DNA from: Allokutzneria sp. NRRL B-24872
GTDB taxonomy: Bacteria; Actinomycetota; Actinomycetes; Mycobacteriales; Pseudonocardiaceae
Assembly: GCF_002155965.1 (NCBI RefSeq)
Contig: NZ_MUMH01000095.1
Coordinates: 1 to 33,490 of the forward strand
Direction: 5' to 3'
DNA length: 33,490 nt
Shown here: positions 8,809-17,248 of the stretch, one piece after another
Layout: each line of letters begins with the position of its first letter
How positions within the stretch are numbered: position 1 is the stretch's first letter
Translations under genes and position numbers: made by a program
Notes under the pieces: generated by a model
Told to the model about the DNA's origin: nothing
Databases searched by the model: none
What the model saw: only the letters and a program-made list of their open reading frames with translations

Positions 8809-8848
8809 GCCTTTCCCTGCCCTGCCTCGCACCAGAGATGGGATCGTC

Positions 8849-11470
8849 ATGCGCAAGAAGCGTCGCCCCTTACTGTCCGCACTCCTGCTCGTGGTCGTCA
8901 CGATGACGGCCACCCTTGAGATCACCGCCCCCGAGACCGCCGCCCAGAACGCCTCCTCCGACAAGGGCCCGTTGGGCTGGGCCAGCTACCGCCAACTCGA
9001 CGGCATGGCCGCGCTCCGAGGTGCTTCGGAGACCCGCCAGTTCTCCAGCTACGACCGCACCGGCCGCAACAACGACGGCTTCGACGGCAGGTTCTCCTGC
9101 CTGCGCCAGGACCTGAGCGGCTGCGTGATCGCCGAGCGCACCGGCGCGGGTGAGATCGGCTCCATCTGGTTCACCCGCGACGAGGGCGTGGTCTCGCGCA
9201 CGGGTTGGATCAAGATCGACCTCGACGGCCGGACCGTGCTCAACGCGCCGTTGCAGGACGTGGTGGACGGCAAGCTCGGCGCGCCGTTCGTCTGGCCCTT
9301 GGTGGGCAACCGCGACGACACCTCCGGCGGCGTGGTCATCAAGGTGCCCATGCCCTTCCGCAAGTCGATGCGGGTCACCACGCAGAACAACCCCCTGTTC
9401 CACCACGTCGTCCACCGTAGTTTCCCCGACGCCGTGGGGGTTCCCGCGTTCGATCCGGCCGATCGCGCGACCGACGTCGTGGAGAAACTGCGTTCCTTCG
9501 GGCTCGCTGACCCGAAACCCGCCCGTCCCGGATCGCACACGACTCGGTCAACTGCGGACCTCGAGCCCGGGGCGACCGCGCGGATCGCCGAACTGTCCGG
9601 TCCCGCACGGATCAGCCAGCTGCGCGTGCGGCTACCGGAAGTGGTACCCGGTCCCACTGTGGACGACGACGGGCGAGCCTTCGGCACCGGCGGCTTCAGC
9701 ACGTTCACCGTCGCGGTGCACCCGCGCAACTCGGGTGTGCGGTTGACAAGGCGCTTCGATCCGGAGATCGAGAAGCAGCGGGCGAACCTGGTCATCGACG
9801 GTCGCGTCGCCGGGCAGTGGTACCACGAGTCCAAGGTCGGCCCGATGACCTGGGCGGACCAGACGCTCGACGTCGCGTCCTCGTTCACCGCGGGCAAGTC
9901 GAAGCTCGTCGTGCGCAACGAGTTCGTGTCGTCCACTGTGGACTACAACGAGTTCCGCTACGACGTGCACAGCCTCGTCGACGGCTCGTGGGTGCGCACC
10001 GACGTGATGGACCTCGGCCACAACCACCTCAGCACCGAGGCCGCGCACGGCTACCGCGTGGAGAAGCAGGCGTGGCAGGGGCGGCGGCACTTCTACTACC
10101 CGACCGACCCCGCGCTGGTGACCGCCTCCGACGAGGTGCTGGCGGGGGCCAGGCTGCGGATCAGCTTCGACGGGCAGACCACCGTGGACGCGCCGATCGG
10201 GGAGTTCTTCGGCTCCGGCCTCGGCGAGTACGACGTGCGGTCGCTGATGTTCGCGATGGACCCCGGCAAGGACGGTTGGTACACCTCGTGGTGGCCGATG
10301 CCCTTCGCCGAGCGGGCCGTCGTGGAGATCGTCAACGGCAGCGGGCGGCGGATTCCCGGCGCCGCGCTCGAAGTGACGTCGGCGGCTGACCCGTCGGTCG
10401 TGACGTCGTTGCGCGCCAACGGTTCACTGGGCCACTTCAACGCGACGCACCGGCGTTCGGCCACGGAGAACGGCAACGACTGGCTGTTCATGGACGCCTC
10501 CGGGCGCGGAGTGTTCTACGGCGTCACGCACACCATGCGCGGCAAGCTCCCGCTGGCCGTCGAGGTGCCCCGGTTGTACCTGGAGGGCGATGAGCGGGCG
10601 TACGCGGACGGCCTGCTGACGCCGGTCCAGCACGGGACGGGCACGGAGGACTTCTACGAGTCCGGGTGGTACTTCCGCACCGGCGCGTTCGCGATGCCGC
10701 TCGCGGGGTACCCGGTGCACGAGATCGGCGGCGACGGCTGTCAGTTCGACTGCACGGGTGCCTACCGGTTGATGGTTCCGGATGCGATCCCGTTCCACAC
10801 GGGACTGCGTTTCGGTATCGAGCACGGGCCGCTCGCGGACGTTCCGGCGGACTACAGTTCCACTTCGTACTGGTACGGCCAGCGGCAGTCGACGCTGCGC
10901 GAGACCGACCGGCTCAACCCGACCGATCTGGCCAGTCGCGCGGAGCACGGCTACACGGCGGTCGGCGAGACGGTCAGCACGGTGACGTCGAGCTTCGAAG
11001 GCGACAACGACCACTCCGTCGCCAGCGGTCAGGTCACCGCCAGCACGGGCCGGGTCGGCTTCAAGGTGGCTGTGGAGCCAGGGAACTCCGGCGTGCAACT
11101 CGTGCGCACCGCCGACCAGGCGCGCTCCGGCCAGCAGGTGGAAGTGCTGGTGGACGGCAAGCTCGCGGGCACGTGGTCGCAGCCCTACGGCAACGCCGAT
11201 CACCGGTGGTTGCAGGACTCGTTCACCATTCCGGCTCAGCTCAGCGCCGGGAAGCGGTCGCTGTCGATCACGCTCCGGCCGGTCGCGGGAGCGGCGCCGT
11301 GGTCGGCTTCGGACTACCACGTGCGGTCGTTCGTGCCGCCGTTCGCGCCGAACGGTGTGAGCGCCCAGGTTGAGCCGCAGGGCATGGACTGGTCGCCGAA
11401 GGACCGCGGTCCGATGATCCGCACCGAGCGTGATCCGATCTCGCCGAAGAAGGGCACCACCGGCGGGTGA
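8849..11470 (+). CDS. Secreted GH172 (DUF2961) glycosidase, copy 2
   Basis: This is an 873-aa paralogue of the protein at 5410. The two are collinear and nearly identical over long blocks such as QDVVDGKLGAPFVWP and IGEFFGSGLGEYD. ATG 8849 follows GAGATGGGA. The signal peptide begins MRKKRRPLLSALLLVVV and ends near ETAAQ (about 33). E579 (YLEGDE) and E600 (HGTGTEDF) keep the 21-residue spacing of the presumed catalytic pair. Both beta-rich modules are present (FTVAVHPRNSGVRLTRRF and FKVAVEPGNSGVQLVRTA). Differences from copy 1 cluster in the middle module and the C-terminus, so the copies may prefer different linkages or anomers. It may share a transcript with the YwaF-like gene. The stop is followed by a hairpin shared with the convergent lacI-type gene. 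Confidence 0.9.
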   Translation: MRKKRRPLLSALLLVVVTMTATLEITAPETAAQNASSDKGPLGWASYRQLDGMAALRGASETRQFSSYDRTGRNNDGFDGRFSCLRQDLSGCVIAERTGAGEIGSIWFTRDEGVVSRTGWIKIDLDGRTVLNAPLQDVVDGKLGAPFVWPLVGNRDDTSGGVVIKVPMPFRKSMRVTTQNNPLFHHVVHRSFPDAVGVPAFDPADRATDVVEKLRSFGLADPKPARPGSHTTRSTADLEPGATARIAELSGPARISQLRVRLPEVVPGPTVDDDGRAFGTGGFSTFTVAVHPRNSGVRLTRRFDPEIEKQRANLVIDGRVAGQWYHESKVGPMTWADQTLDVASSFTAGKSKLVVRNEFVSSTVDYNEFRYDVHSLVDGSWVRTDVMDLGHNHLSTEAAHGYRVEKQAWQGRRHFYYPTDPALVTASDEVLAGARLRISFDGQTTVDAPIGEFFGSGLGEYDVRSLMFAMDPGKDGWYTSWWPMPFAERAVVEIVNGSGRRIPGAALEVTSAADPSVVTSLRANGSLGHFNATHRRSATENGNDWLFMDASGRGVFYGVTHTMRGKLPLAVEVPRLYLEGDERAYADGLLTPVQHGTGTEDFYESGWYFRTGAFAMPLAGYPVHEIGGDGCQFDCTGAYRLMVPDAIPFHTGLRFGIEHGPLADVPADYSSTSYWYGQRQSTLRETDRLNPTDLASRAEHGYTAVGETVSTVTSSFEGDNDHSVASGQVTASTGRVGFKVAVEPGNSGVQLVRTADQARSGQQVEVLVDGKLAGTWSQPYGNADHRWLQDSFTIPAQLSAGKRSLSITLRPVAGAAPWSASDYHVRSFVPPFAPNGVSAQVEPQGMDWSPKDRGPMIRTERDPISPKKGTTGG

Positions 11471-11476
11471 CGGATG

Positions 11477-11511
11477 GTTCCCGGTGCCGCGTGCTCAGCG
11501 GCGCCGGGAAC
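11477..11511. terminator. Hairpin between GH172 copy 2 and the convergent LacI gene
   Basis: GTTCCCGGTGCCGC (11477-11490) pairs with GCGGCGCCGGGAAC (11498-11511), with one G-T wobble and a 7-nt loop. The loop contains the stop codon of the minus-strand LacI gene, so the structure probably serves both converging transcripts. Confidence 0.65.
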
Positions 11512-12490
11512 TCCCGCGCACGACCAGCTGGGCGGAAAGAGTCGTGGTGGTGGGGTCGGAGTGCGAGCCGGTGACGCGGTTCAGCAGCAGCTGCGCGGCC
11601 AGCGTGCCGATCTCGTAGGCGGGCTGCGCCACGACGGTCAGCGGCGGGTCGAGCAGCGCGGCCCACGGGGCGTCGTCGAAGGCCACCACACCGACGTCCC
11701 GTCCGGGACGCAGTTCCAGTTCCGCCAACGCTTGCAGCACGCCGACGGCCATCGCGCTGTTCGCGACGAGCAGCGCGTCCGGCGGCTCGGGTTGCGACAA
11801 CAGCTCCAGCGTCGCCTCGCGCGCGCCGGCGGAGCGGTACTCCGACCGCCGCACCAACCTGGTGGCGCTGCGCTGCTTCACGCTGCGCAGGCCGTCCCGG
11901 TAGCCCGCGAGGCGGTCATCGGCGGTGCGCACCCCGGACGGGCCGGTGATGCACCCGATGACCTCGTAGCCCTGCTCGGCGAGGTGCACGGTCGCCTGCT
12001 TCGCCGCGTGGCGGCTGTCCACCAGCACGGTGTCGGTCGGCTCACCCGGCAGTGGCCGGTCCACCGCCACGATCGGGGTTCGCCTGTCCCGCAACGCCTC
12101 CACCGATCCCGGCACCCCGGAGGGGGAGAGGATCACCCCCGCCATCTGCTCCTCGATCGCGACCTCGACGTAGCGCCGCTCCTTGGCCGACTCCTCGTCG
12201 GTGTTGCACAGCACCACCGAGTACCCCGCCGCCTGCGCCACGTCCTCAACACCGCGCGCGATCGCGGTGAAGAACGGGTTCTCCACGTCGGAGATGATCA
12301 GCGCGAGCACCGCCGTCTCCCGCCTGCGGAGGTTGCGCGCCAACCCGTTCGGGCGGTAACCGAGCTCGCTCGCGGCGGCGACCACGCGGGCGGCCAGCAC
12401 CGGGTCGACCGAGGATTTCCCGTTCAGGGCACGGGAAGCCGTCGCCGTGGAGACGTTGGCACGTGCCGCGACATCGCTGATCGTCGTCAT
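11495..12490 (-). CDS. LacI-family transcriptional repressor
   Basis: This 331-aa DNA-binding regulator starts at ATG 12490 with GAGGAG 8 nt upstream. The helix-turn-helix and hinge are TISDVAARANVSTATASRAL and ELGYRPNGLARNLRRR. The rest is a sugar-binding periplasmic-protein-like domain (ALIISDVENPFFTAIARGVED, VILSPSGVPGSVEALRDRR, PPDALLVANSAMAVGVLQAL, VGVVAFDDAPWAALLDPPLT). It is divergent from the isomerase-glycosidase-kinase operon, and the 13-bp element GAAAACGATTRCT downstream of two promoter -10 boxes is its likely operator. Family logic predicts repression lifted by a sugar or sugar phosphate from the pathway. Possible autoregulation follows from the shared intergenic region. Confidence 0.93.
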   Translation of the reverse strand: MTTISDVAARANVSTATASRALNGKSSVDPVLAARVVAAASELGYRPNGLARNLRRRETAVLALIISDVENPFFTAIARGVEDVAQAAGYSVVLCNTDEESAKERRYVEVAIEEQMAGVILSPSGVPGSVEALRDRRTPIVAVDRPLPGEPTDTVLVDSRHAAKQATVHLAEQGYEVIGCITGPSGVRTADDRLAGYRDGLRSVKQRSATRLVRRSEYRSAGAREATLELLSQPEPPDALLVANSAMAVGVLQALAELELRPGRDVGVVAFDDAPWAALLDPPLTVVAQPAYEIGTLAAQLLLNRVTGSHSDPTTTTLSAQLVVRGSSRRR

Positions 12491-12520
12491 CGCAAGGGCT
12501 CCTCGTGCGCCATCGGCCTA

Positions 12521-12549
12521 TTGACAGCCGTCACCGCTGAGCATAGCTT
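12521..12549 (+). promoter_or_regulatory. Sigma-70-type promoter of the isomerase operon
   Basis: TTGACA (12521-12526), a 17-bp spacer and TAGCTT (12544-12549) match the importer promoter at 1704 in sequence and spacing. The predicted start falls in the operator that begins 4 bp later. The leader to GTG 12632 is about 75 nt. Confidence 0.75.
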
Positions 12550-12553
12550 CCGA

Positions 12554-12566
12554 GAAAACGATTGCT
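12554..12566 (+). promoter_or_regulatory. Putative LacI-family operator, isomerase operon
   Basis: GAAAACGATTGCT is the partner of the minus-strand site at 1737-1749. The match extends outward in part (CGRGAAAACGATTRCT). It lies 64 bp from the start codon of the LacI-type regulator and exactly 4 bp after the -10 of the isomerase operon. Confidence 0.7.
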
Positions 12567-12631
12567 CGTGCTCTGCCCCGTTTTGTATCCAACTGTGTTG
12601 TCAGCTGCCAATCGTGACCCTGGAGGGCACC

Positions 12632-14047
12632 GTGGCCCGGATCGGCGTGATCAGTTTCTCCGACGGACGTGACTACGTCCACGACGGCATTCGCGACTTC
12701 ATCGCGACGACCGAGGACAAACTGGTCGACCGGCTCACCGCCGCGGGGCACGAGGTGGTGCGCGGCAAGGAGATCGTCGCCACCAACACCGGCGCCAGCG
12801 CCGTCGCCCGCCAGGTCGCCGCCGCCGGGGTGGACCTCACCGTCTTCCACTACGCGGTCTGGGCCTTCCCGCACTTCACCATGCTGGCCGCGGGCGCGAC
12901 CCCGGGGCCGCTGCTGCTGCTGTCCAACATCGACCCGGTGCAGCCCGGCATGGTCGGCATGCTCGCCGGAGGCGGTGCGCTTGACCAGATCGGCCGCGTG
13001 CACACCCGGCTCTGGGGCGACCCCGACGAGCGCGCGCTCATCGACAAGATCGGCGTCCAGGCCACCGCGTCCTCCGCCGTGGCCTCGCTGCGCGGTTCCA
13101 CCTTCGGCCGGATCGGCGGGCGCCCCATGGGCATGAACACCGCCGTGGCCAACACCGACCAGTGGCAGCAGGTCTTCGGCGTCGACGTCGAGGAGATCGA
13201 CCAGTGGGAGATCGTCCGGCGCTCCGAGCTGGCCGACCAGAAGGAGGTCACCGCCGCGCGCGAGTGGCTGGAGACCCACGCGGCCGGGGTGCACTACGAC
13301 GGCAAGAAGCTCACGCCGGAGCTGCTGGAGCGGCAGATCCGCTCGTACCTGGCGATGCGCGAGCTGATCGAGGAGTGGAACCTCGACTTCTCCGGTATCA
13401 AGGGCCAGCCCGAGATGACGCAGTACTTCGCCACCATGGACATCGTCGAGGCCTTCCTCAACGACCCCTACGACTGGAACGGCCCCAAGGAGACCCACGT
13501 CTGCGCCACCGAGGCGGACATGGACGGGGCGCTGACCATGCAGCTGCTCAAGCACATCGCGCGCACGCCGGTGCTCTTCGCCGACGTCCGGCACTACCAC
13601 GCCGACCGCGACATCTGGGACCTGTGCAACTCCGGCCAGCACGCCACCTGGTACGCCGCGCGCAGCGACGACCCGGCGGAGAACCTGGCGAAGGTGCACT
13701 TCTACCCGGAGGTGTTCTTCTTCCCGGCCGGTGGCGCGTCCGTGCACCACCTCGCCGCGCCCGGGCAGATGACGCTGGCCCGGTTGACCCGGCGCGGTGG
13801 GAACTACCGGATGCACCTGATGCTCGGCGACTTCGAGACCTACGACGACGAGACGAACACGCAGCTGATGCGCCAGTCCACCTTCGAGTGGCCGCACGCG
13901 TTCGCGCGGCTGGACGCCAAGGCGGACGACTTCCTCTCGCGCTTCGGCGCCAACCACATCCACGCGGTCCCCGGCGATCACCGCGCCGAGGTCAGGGCCG
14001 CCTGCGAGCTGCTCGGAGTGGAGTTGGACGAGTTCACCAGGGGGTGA
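12632..14047 (+). CDS. L-fucose/D-arabinose isomerase-like enzyme
   Basis: This cytoplasmic sugar isomerase-family protein has 471 aa from GTG 12632 (GGAGG 5 nt upstream; a GTG at 12614 lacks one). It begins ARIGVISFSDGRDYVHDGI. Metal and active-site candidates lie in KGQPEMTQYF (E261), CATEADMDGALTMQ (E294, D296, D298) and CNSGQHATWYAA (H337), the regions where L-fucose isomerase binds Mn2+. It is shorter than E. coli FucI (about 590 aa) and belongs to the COG2407 branch. Enzymes of this type convert L-fucose to L-fuculose or D-arabinose to D-ribulose. It leads an operon with a glycosidase (6-bp gap) and a kinase. With no fuculose-phosphate aldolase nearby, D-arabinose or a similar pentose is the better guess. 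Confidence 0.85.
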   Translation: MARIGVISFSDGRDYVHDGIRDFIATTEDKLVDRLTAAGHEVVRGKEIVATNTGASAVARQVAAAGVDLTVFHYAVWAFPHFTMLAAGATPGPLLLLSNIDPVQPGMVGMLAGGGALDQIGRVHTRLWGDPDERALIDKIGVQATASSAVASLRGSTFGRIGGRPMGMNTAVANTDQWQQVFGVDVEEIDQWEIVRRSELADQKEVTAAREWLETHAAGVHYDGKKLTPELLERQIRSYLAMRELIEEWNLDFSGIKGQPEMTQYFATMDIVEAFLNDPYDWNGPKETHVCATEADMDGALTMQLLKHIARTPVLFADVRHYHADRDIWDLCNSGQHATWYAARSDDPAENLAKVHFYPEVFFFPAGGASVHHLAAPGQMTLARLTRRGGNYRMHLMLGDFETYDDETNTQLMRQSTFEWPHAFARLDAKADDFLSRFGANHIHAVPGDHRAEVRAACELLGVELDEFTRG

Positions 14048-14053
14048 GCGGGG

Positions 14054-15625
14054 ATGCCCGCGCTGCCGGACGGAGTTTCCCTTCAGGAGTACACCGAGGT
14101 CCGAGACGAGGTGAGCGCGGGCGACTGGCGCCACCTCTACGACCCGACGGTCGGTGAGGACCGCAACTGGTACCTCAACGACCACACGTTCGTCCGTGAC
14201 GCCGACGGCACCTGGCACATGATCGGCATCACCCACGCGGAACCGCTGAACCCGTTGGACGAGAAGCACTTCGCCCACGCGACCGCGCCCTTCCTGCACG
14301 GTCCGTGGGCGAAGCAGCCCTTCGCGATGAGCGTGGACCCGGGCTACCACGGGGAAGCGCACCTGTGGGCGCCGCACATCATCCTGCACGACGGCCGCTA
14401 CCACATGTTCTACTGCGGCGGCGACGCCGACCACAGCTTCTACGCGATCAACCTGGCCATCTCCACCGACCTCCGCACGTGGACCCGGCACCCGGGTGGG
14501 CCGCTGTTCCGCGACGGCTTCGATGCCAGAGATCCCTTCGTGACGCGGATCGACGGCCGCTGGGTCATCTACTACACCGCGACGATCTACCCGGACGGCG
14601 GCAACTTCGTCGTCGCCTACCGCACGAGCGATGACCTGGTGCACTGGAGCGGTCGCAAGTTCGCGTACTCCGAACCGCTCGGCGGGGTGATGACGGAGTC
14701 GCCGTTCCTCGTGCAACGCGGTACCGACTGGTACCTGTTCATCGGCCCGCGCCGCGGCTACGTGGGCACCGACGTGTTCCGCAGCAAGGACCCCTTCAAC
14801 TTCAACGCGAACTCGTGGGTGGGCAACATCCCCTCGCACGCCGCCGAGGTGATCTTCGCCGAGGGACGGCACTGGGTCACCCACGCGGGATGGGGCCAGC
14901 GCGGGGTGTACCTCGCTCCGCTGAACTGGCAGACCACGTTCAAGGGTGTGCGGGTCACCGCGCCGGACTATCGAGTCGATCTACAGACCTCGCCGACGTC
15001 GGAGCTGCGGGAGCTGTCCGTGCGGATGCGTGACGGCAGCTGGCGCAACGTGCTGGACAACCATCACCGGGGCTCCGGGCCGTACCTCGGTGTCGGGTTG
15101 TTCGGTGCCACGGAGAAGGCGCGCGCGGCTCCTCGCGTGCGCGTCGAAGGGGGAACCGTCGCACTGCAAGGCGTGCCGATCGGCCAGGAGAAGATCACCG
15201 TCGACTGGAAGCTGGACTTCCACGCCGACTGCTTCGACAGCTCGCTGACCTGGCACGTGGCCGCGCCGACCCGCAACCCGCTGTGGGAGTTGGCCTTCTC
15301 CATGGACAGCTGGCTCGGCACGCTCGGCGACGACCAGGTCTTCCCGCGCCGGGGCGACGCGGCGGGCTTCACGCGGTGGGCGATGGCGACCGGTATCTCG
15401 GCGACCATGGCGATGGCCTACCGCAGGGGCTCGGCGTGGGCGGAGGCCAACCGGTGGTACTCCGACGGGGAGTCCTCGATCTGCTGGCAGTCCATCTGGA
15501 AGCCCAACGGCGGCTCGATCACGCCGGGCGACTACTTCGGCGGCACCTGGCGGATCGGGGTGAGCCCCAGGGCTCAGGACCGCGACCTCGCCGAGCGGCT
15601 GGCGAACGGCATCAACAGACGTTAG
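14054..15625 (+). CDS. Cytoplasmic five-bladed-propeller glycosidase (GH43/GH32-like)
   Basis: This 523-aa glycosidase-like protein starts at ATG 14054, with GAGCGGGG as ribosome-binding site, 6 bp after the isomerase gene. It has no signal peptide, so it should act on imported material. The propeller carries the acidic triad pattern of clans GH-F and GH-J: D43 (YLNDHTF), D160 (DARDPFV) and E215 (MTESPFL). Blade motifs include WAPHIILHDGRYHMFYCGG and GRWVIYYTATIYPDGG. Residues about 300-510 form a second beta-rich region (ELRELSVRMRDGSWRNVLD, SICWQSIWKPNGGSITPGD) that I do not recognise. Family placement between GH43, GH32 and smaller propeller families is open. Membership of the isomerase-kinase operon implies it supplies the same sugar from an oligosaccharide or glycoside. 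Confidence 0.8.
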   Translation: MPALPDGVSLQEYTEVRDEVSAGDWRHLYDPTVGEDRNWYLNDHTFVRDADGTWHMIGITHAEPLNPLDEKHFAHATAPFLHGPWAKQPFAMSVDPGYHGEAHLWAPHIILHDGRYHMFYCGGDADHSFYAINLAISTDLRTWTRHPGGPLFRDGFDARDPFVTRIDGRWVIYYTATIYPDGGNFVVAYRTSDDLVHWSGRKFAYSEPLGGVMTESPFLVQRGTDWYLFIGPRRGYVGTDVFRSKDPFNFNANSWVGNIPSHAAEVIFAEGRHWVTHAGWGQRGVYLAPLNWQTTFKGVRVTAPDYRVDLQTSPTSELRELSVRMRDGSWRNVLDNHHRGSGPYLGVGLFGATEKARAAPRVRVEGGTVALQGVPIGQEKITVDWKLDFHADCFDSSLTWHVAAPTRNPLWELAFSMDSWLGTLGDDQVFPRRGDAAGFTRWAMATGISATMAMAYRRGSAWAEANRWYSDGESSICWQSIWKPNGGSITPGDYFGGTWRIGVSPRAQDRDLAERLANGINRR

Positions 15626-15635
15626 GAGCGTTGGC

Positions 15636-17123
15636 GTGGCGGAGGAACTGCTGCTCGGGGTGGACATCGGCACGTCGAGCTCCAAGGGCGTGCTGACCAC
15701 AGTGGACGGTCGCGTCCTCGCGCGCGCCGACCGTCCGCACGGGACGTCGTCACCGCATCCGGGGTGGTTCGAGCACGACGCGGAAACCGTGTGGTGGCAG
15801 GACTTCGTCGAGATCACGCGGGAACTTGTGTCCAAATTGGACGGACGTTCACCGGTGGGGCTGGCGGTCAGCGGGATCGGTCCGTGCCTGCTGCCCGCCG
15901 ACGCCTCCGGCACTCCGCTGCGGCCCGGCATCCTGTACGGCGTGGACACCCGTGCCACCAAGGAGATCGACGAGCTGACCGAGGAGTTCGGCGCCGACGC
16001 CGTGCTCGCGCGGTGTGGCTCCCGGCTGACCAGCCAGGCGGTCGGGCCGAAGGTGCGGTGGTTGGCGCGGAACGAGCCCGAGGTGTACGAGCGCACCCGG
16101 ATGCTGCTGATGGCGAGTTCGTTCCTGGTGCACCGGCTGACCGGGCGCTACGTGCTGGACCACCACTCGGCCAGCCAGTGCACGCCCATGTACGACCTCG
16201 GCGCGCGGGACTGGGCGCACGACTGGGCTGCTTCGGTCGCGCCCGGGTTGCCGCTGCCGGAGCTGGCATGGCCGACCGAGATCGTGGGGCGCGTTTCCAC
16301 GGAGGCTGCTTCGCTGACCGGGCTCCCCGTCGGGTTGCCGGTCACCGCGGGCACGGTCGACGCGTGGGCGGAGGCGGTCAGCGTCGGCGTCCGCGCGCCC
16401 GGCGAGATGATGATCATGTACGGCACGACGATGTTCCTCGTGCAGGTGCTGACTGATCCGCGCCCGCACTCCGGGTTGTGGGGCACCTGCGGCGCTTTCC
16501 CCGACACCTACACCCTGGCCGCCGGAATGGCGACCTCGGGCTCGATCACCGACTGGCTGCGCGGACTGGTCGGCGGGGAGTTCGCCGGGCTCGTCGCTTC
16601 GGCGGCCTCAGTACCACCTGGGAGCCGGGGTCTGTTGGTACTGCCGTACTTCGCCGGGGAGCGGACTCCGCTGTTCGACCCCGACGCGCGCGGGATCATC
16701 GCCGGGCTGACGCTGGGGCACGGTCAGGCCGAGCTGTACCGCGCCGCGCTCGAAGGGATCGGCTACGGCGTCCGGCACAACCTGGAGGCGATGTCGGCAG
16801 CTGGCGGGACCCCGTCGCGGCTCGTCGCGGTCGGCGGGGGGACGCAGGGCGGCTTGTGGACGCAGATCGTCTCCGACATCACCGGGCAGCCCCAGGACAT
16901 CCCCGCCGAGACGATCGGAGCGTGCCTCGGCGACGCCTTGCTTGCCGGTATGGCAACCGGGGCGGCGTCATCGCCCGACTCGTGGAACCCCGTGGCGTCC
17001 ACAGTGGTACCCGATCCCGAACGGTACGAGCGATATTCCGCGTACTACGCGCGCTATCGCGAGCTGTACTCCTCGACCGTGGACATCGCGCACTTCCTGG
17101 CCGCCGAGCACAACGCTTCTTAG
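15636..17123 (+). CDS. FGGY-family pentulose/sugar kinase
   Basis: This 495-aa carbohydrate kinase starts at GTG 15636 behind AGGAG, 10 bp after the glycosidase gene. It shows the two ATPase-fold lobes: LLLGVDIGTSSSKGVL at the N-terminus (phosphate 1), GTVDAWAEA with likely catalytic base D242, YFAGERTPLFDPDARG, VAVGGGTQGGLWTQIVSD (adenosine loop) and GACLGDALLAGMATG. FGGY enzymes phosphorylate xylulose, ribulose, fuculose, glycerol and related substrates. The isomerase two genes upstream should produce the ketose that this kinase uses. A D-ribulose or D-xylulose product would enter the pentose phosphate pathway directly. A 28-bp palindrome after the gene ends the operon. Confidence 0.92.
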   Translation: MAEELLLGVDIGTSSSKGVLTTVDGRVLARADRPHGTSSPHPGWFEHDAETVWWQDFVEITRELVSKLDGRSPVGLAVSGIGPCLLPADASGTPLRPGILYGVDTRATKEIDELTEEFGADAVLARCGSRLTSQAVGPKVRWLARNEPEVYERTRMLLMASSFLVHRLTGRYVLDHHSASQCTPMYDLGARDWAHDWAASVAPGLPLPELAWPTEIVGRVSTEAASLTGLPVGLPVTAGTVDAWAEAVSVGVRAPGEMMIMYGTTMFLVQVLTDPRPHSGLWGTCGAFPDTYTLAAGMATSGSITDWLRGLVGGEFAGLVASAASVPPGSRGLLVLPYFAGERTPLFDPDARGIIAGLTLGHGQAELYRAALEGIGYGVRHNLEAMSAAGGTPSRLVAVGGGTQGGLWTQIVSDITGQPQDIPAETIGACLGDALLAGMATGAASSPDSWNPVASTVVPDPERYERYSAYYARYRELYSSTVDIAHFLAAEHNAS

Positions 17124-17214
17124 CGGGCGGCAAGGCCGCGGTGGCGGCCCAGCCGGACCACGAGCGCGACCTTGATCCGGTCGAGGTCACGAGCCGCATC
17201 GAGGATGTCCCCAC

Positions 17215-17242
17215 TGCTGGAGGGCGCCGGCGCCCTCCAGCA
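17215..17242. terminator. Perfect 28-bp palindrome between convergent operons
   Basis: TGCTGGAGGGCGCC (17215-17228) is followed directly by its reverse complement GGCGCCCTCCAGCA (17229-17242). It lies between the plus-strand kinase gene (ends 17123) and the minus-strand protease operon (ends 17249), and so can terminate both. Confidence 0.8.
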
Positions 17243-17248
17243 CGTGAG

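Noticed and set aside
11474-12631. Long plus-strand frame running into the isomerase gene from 11474
   Set aside because: It is the in-frame extension of the isomerase across the antisense of the LacI gene and the promoter; GGAGG and GTG 12632 mark the true start.
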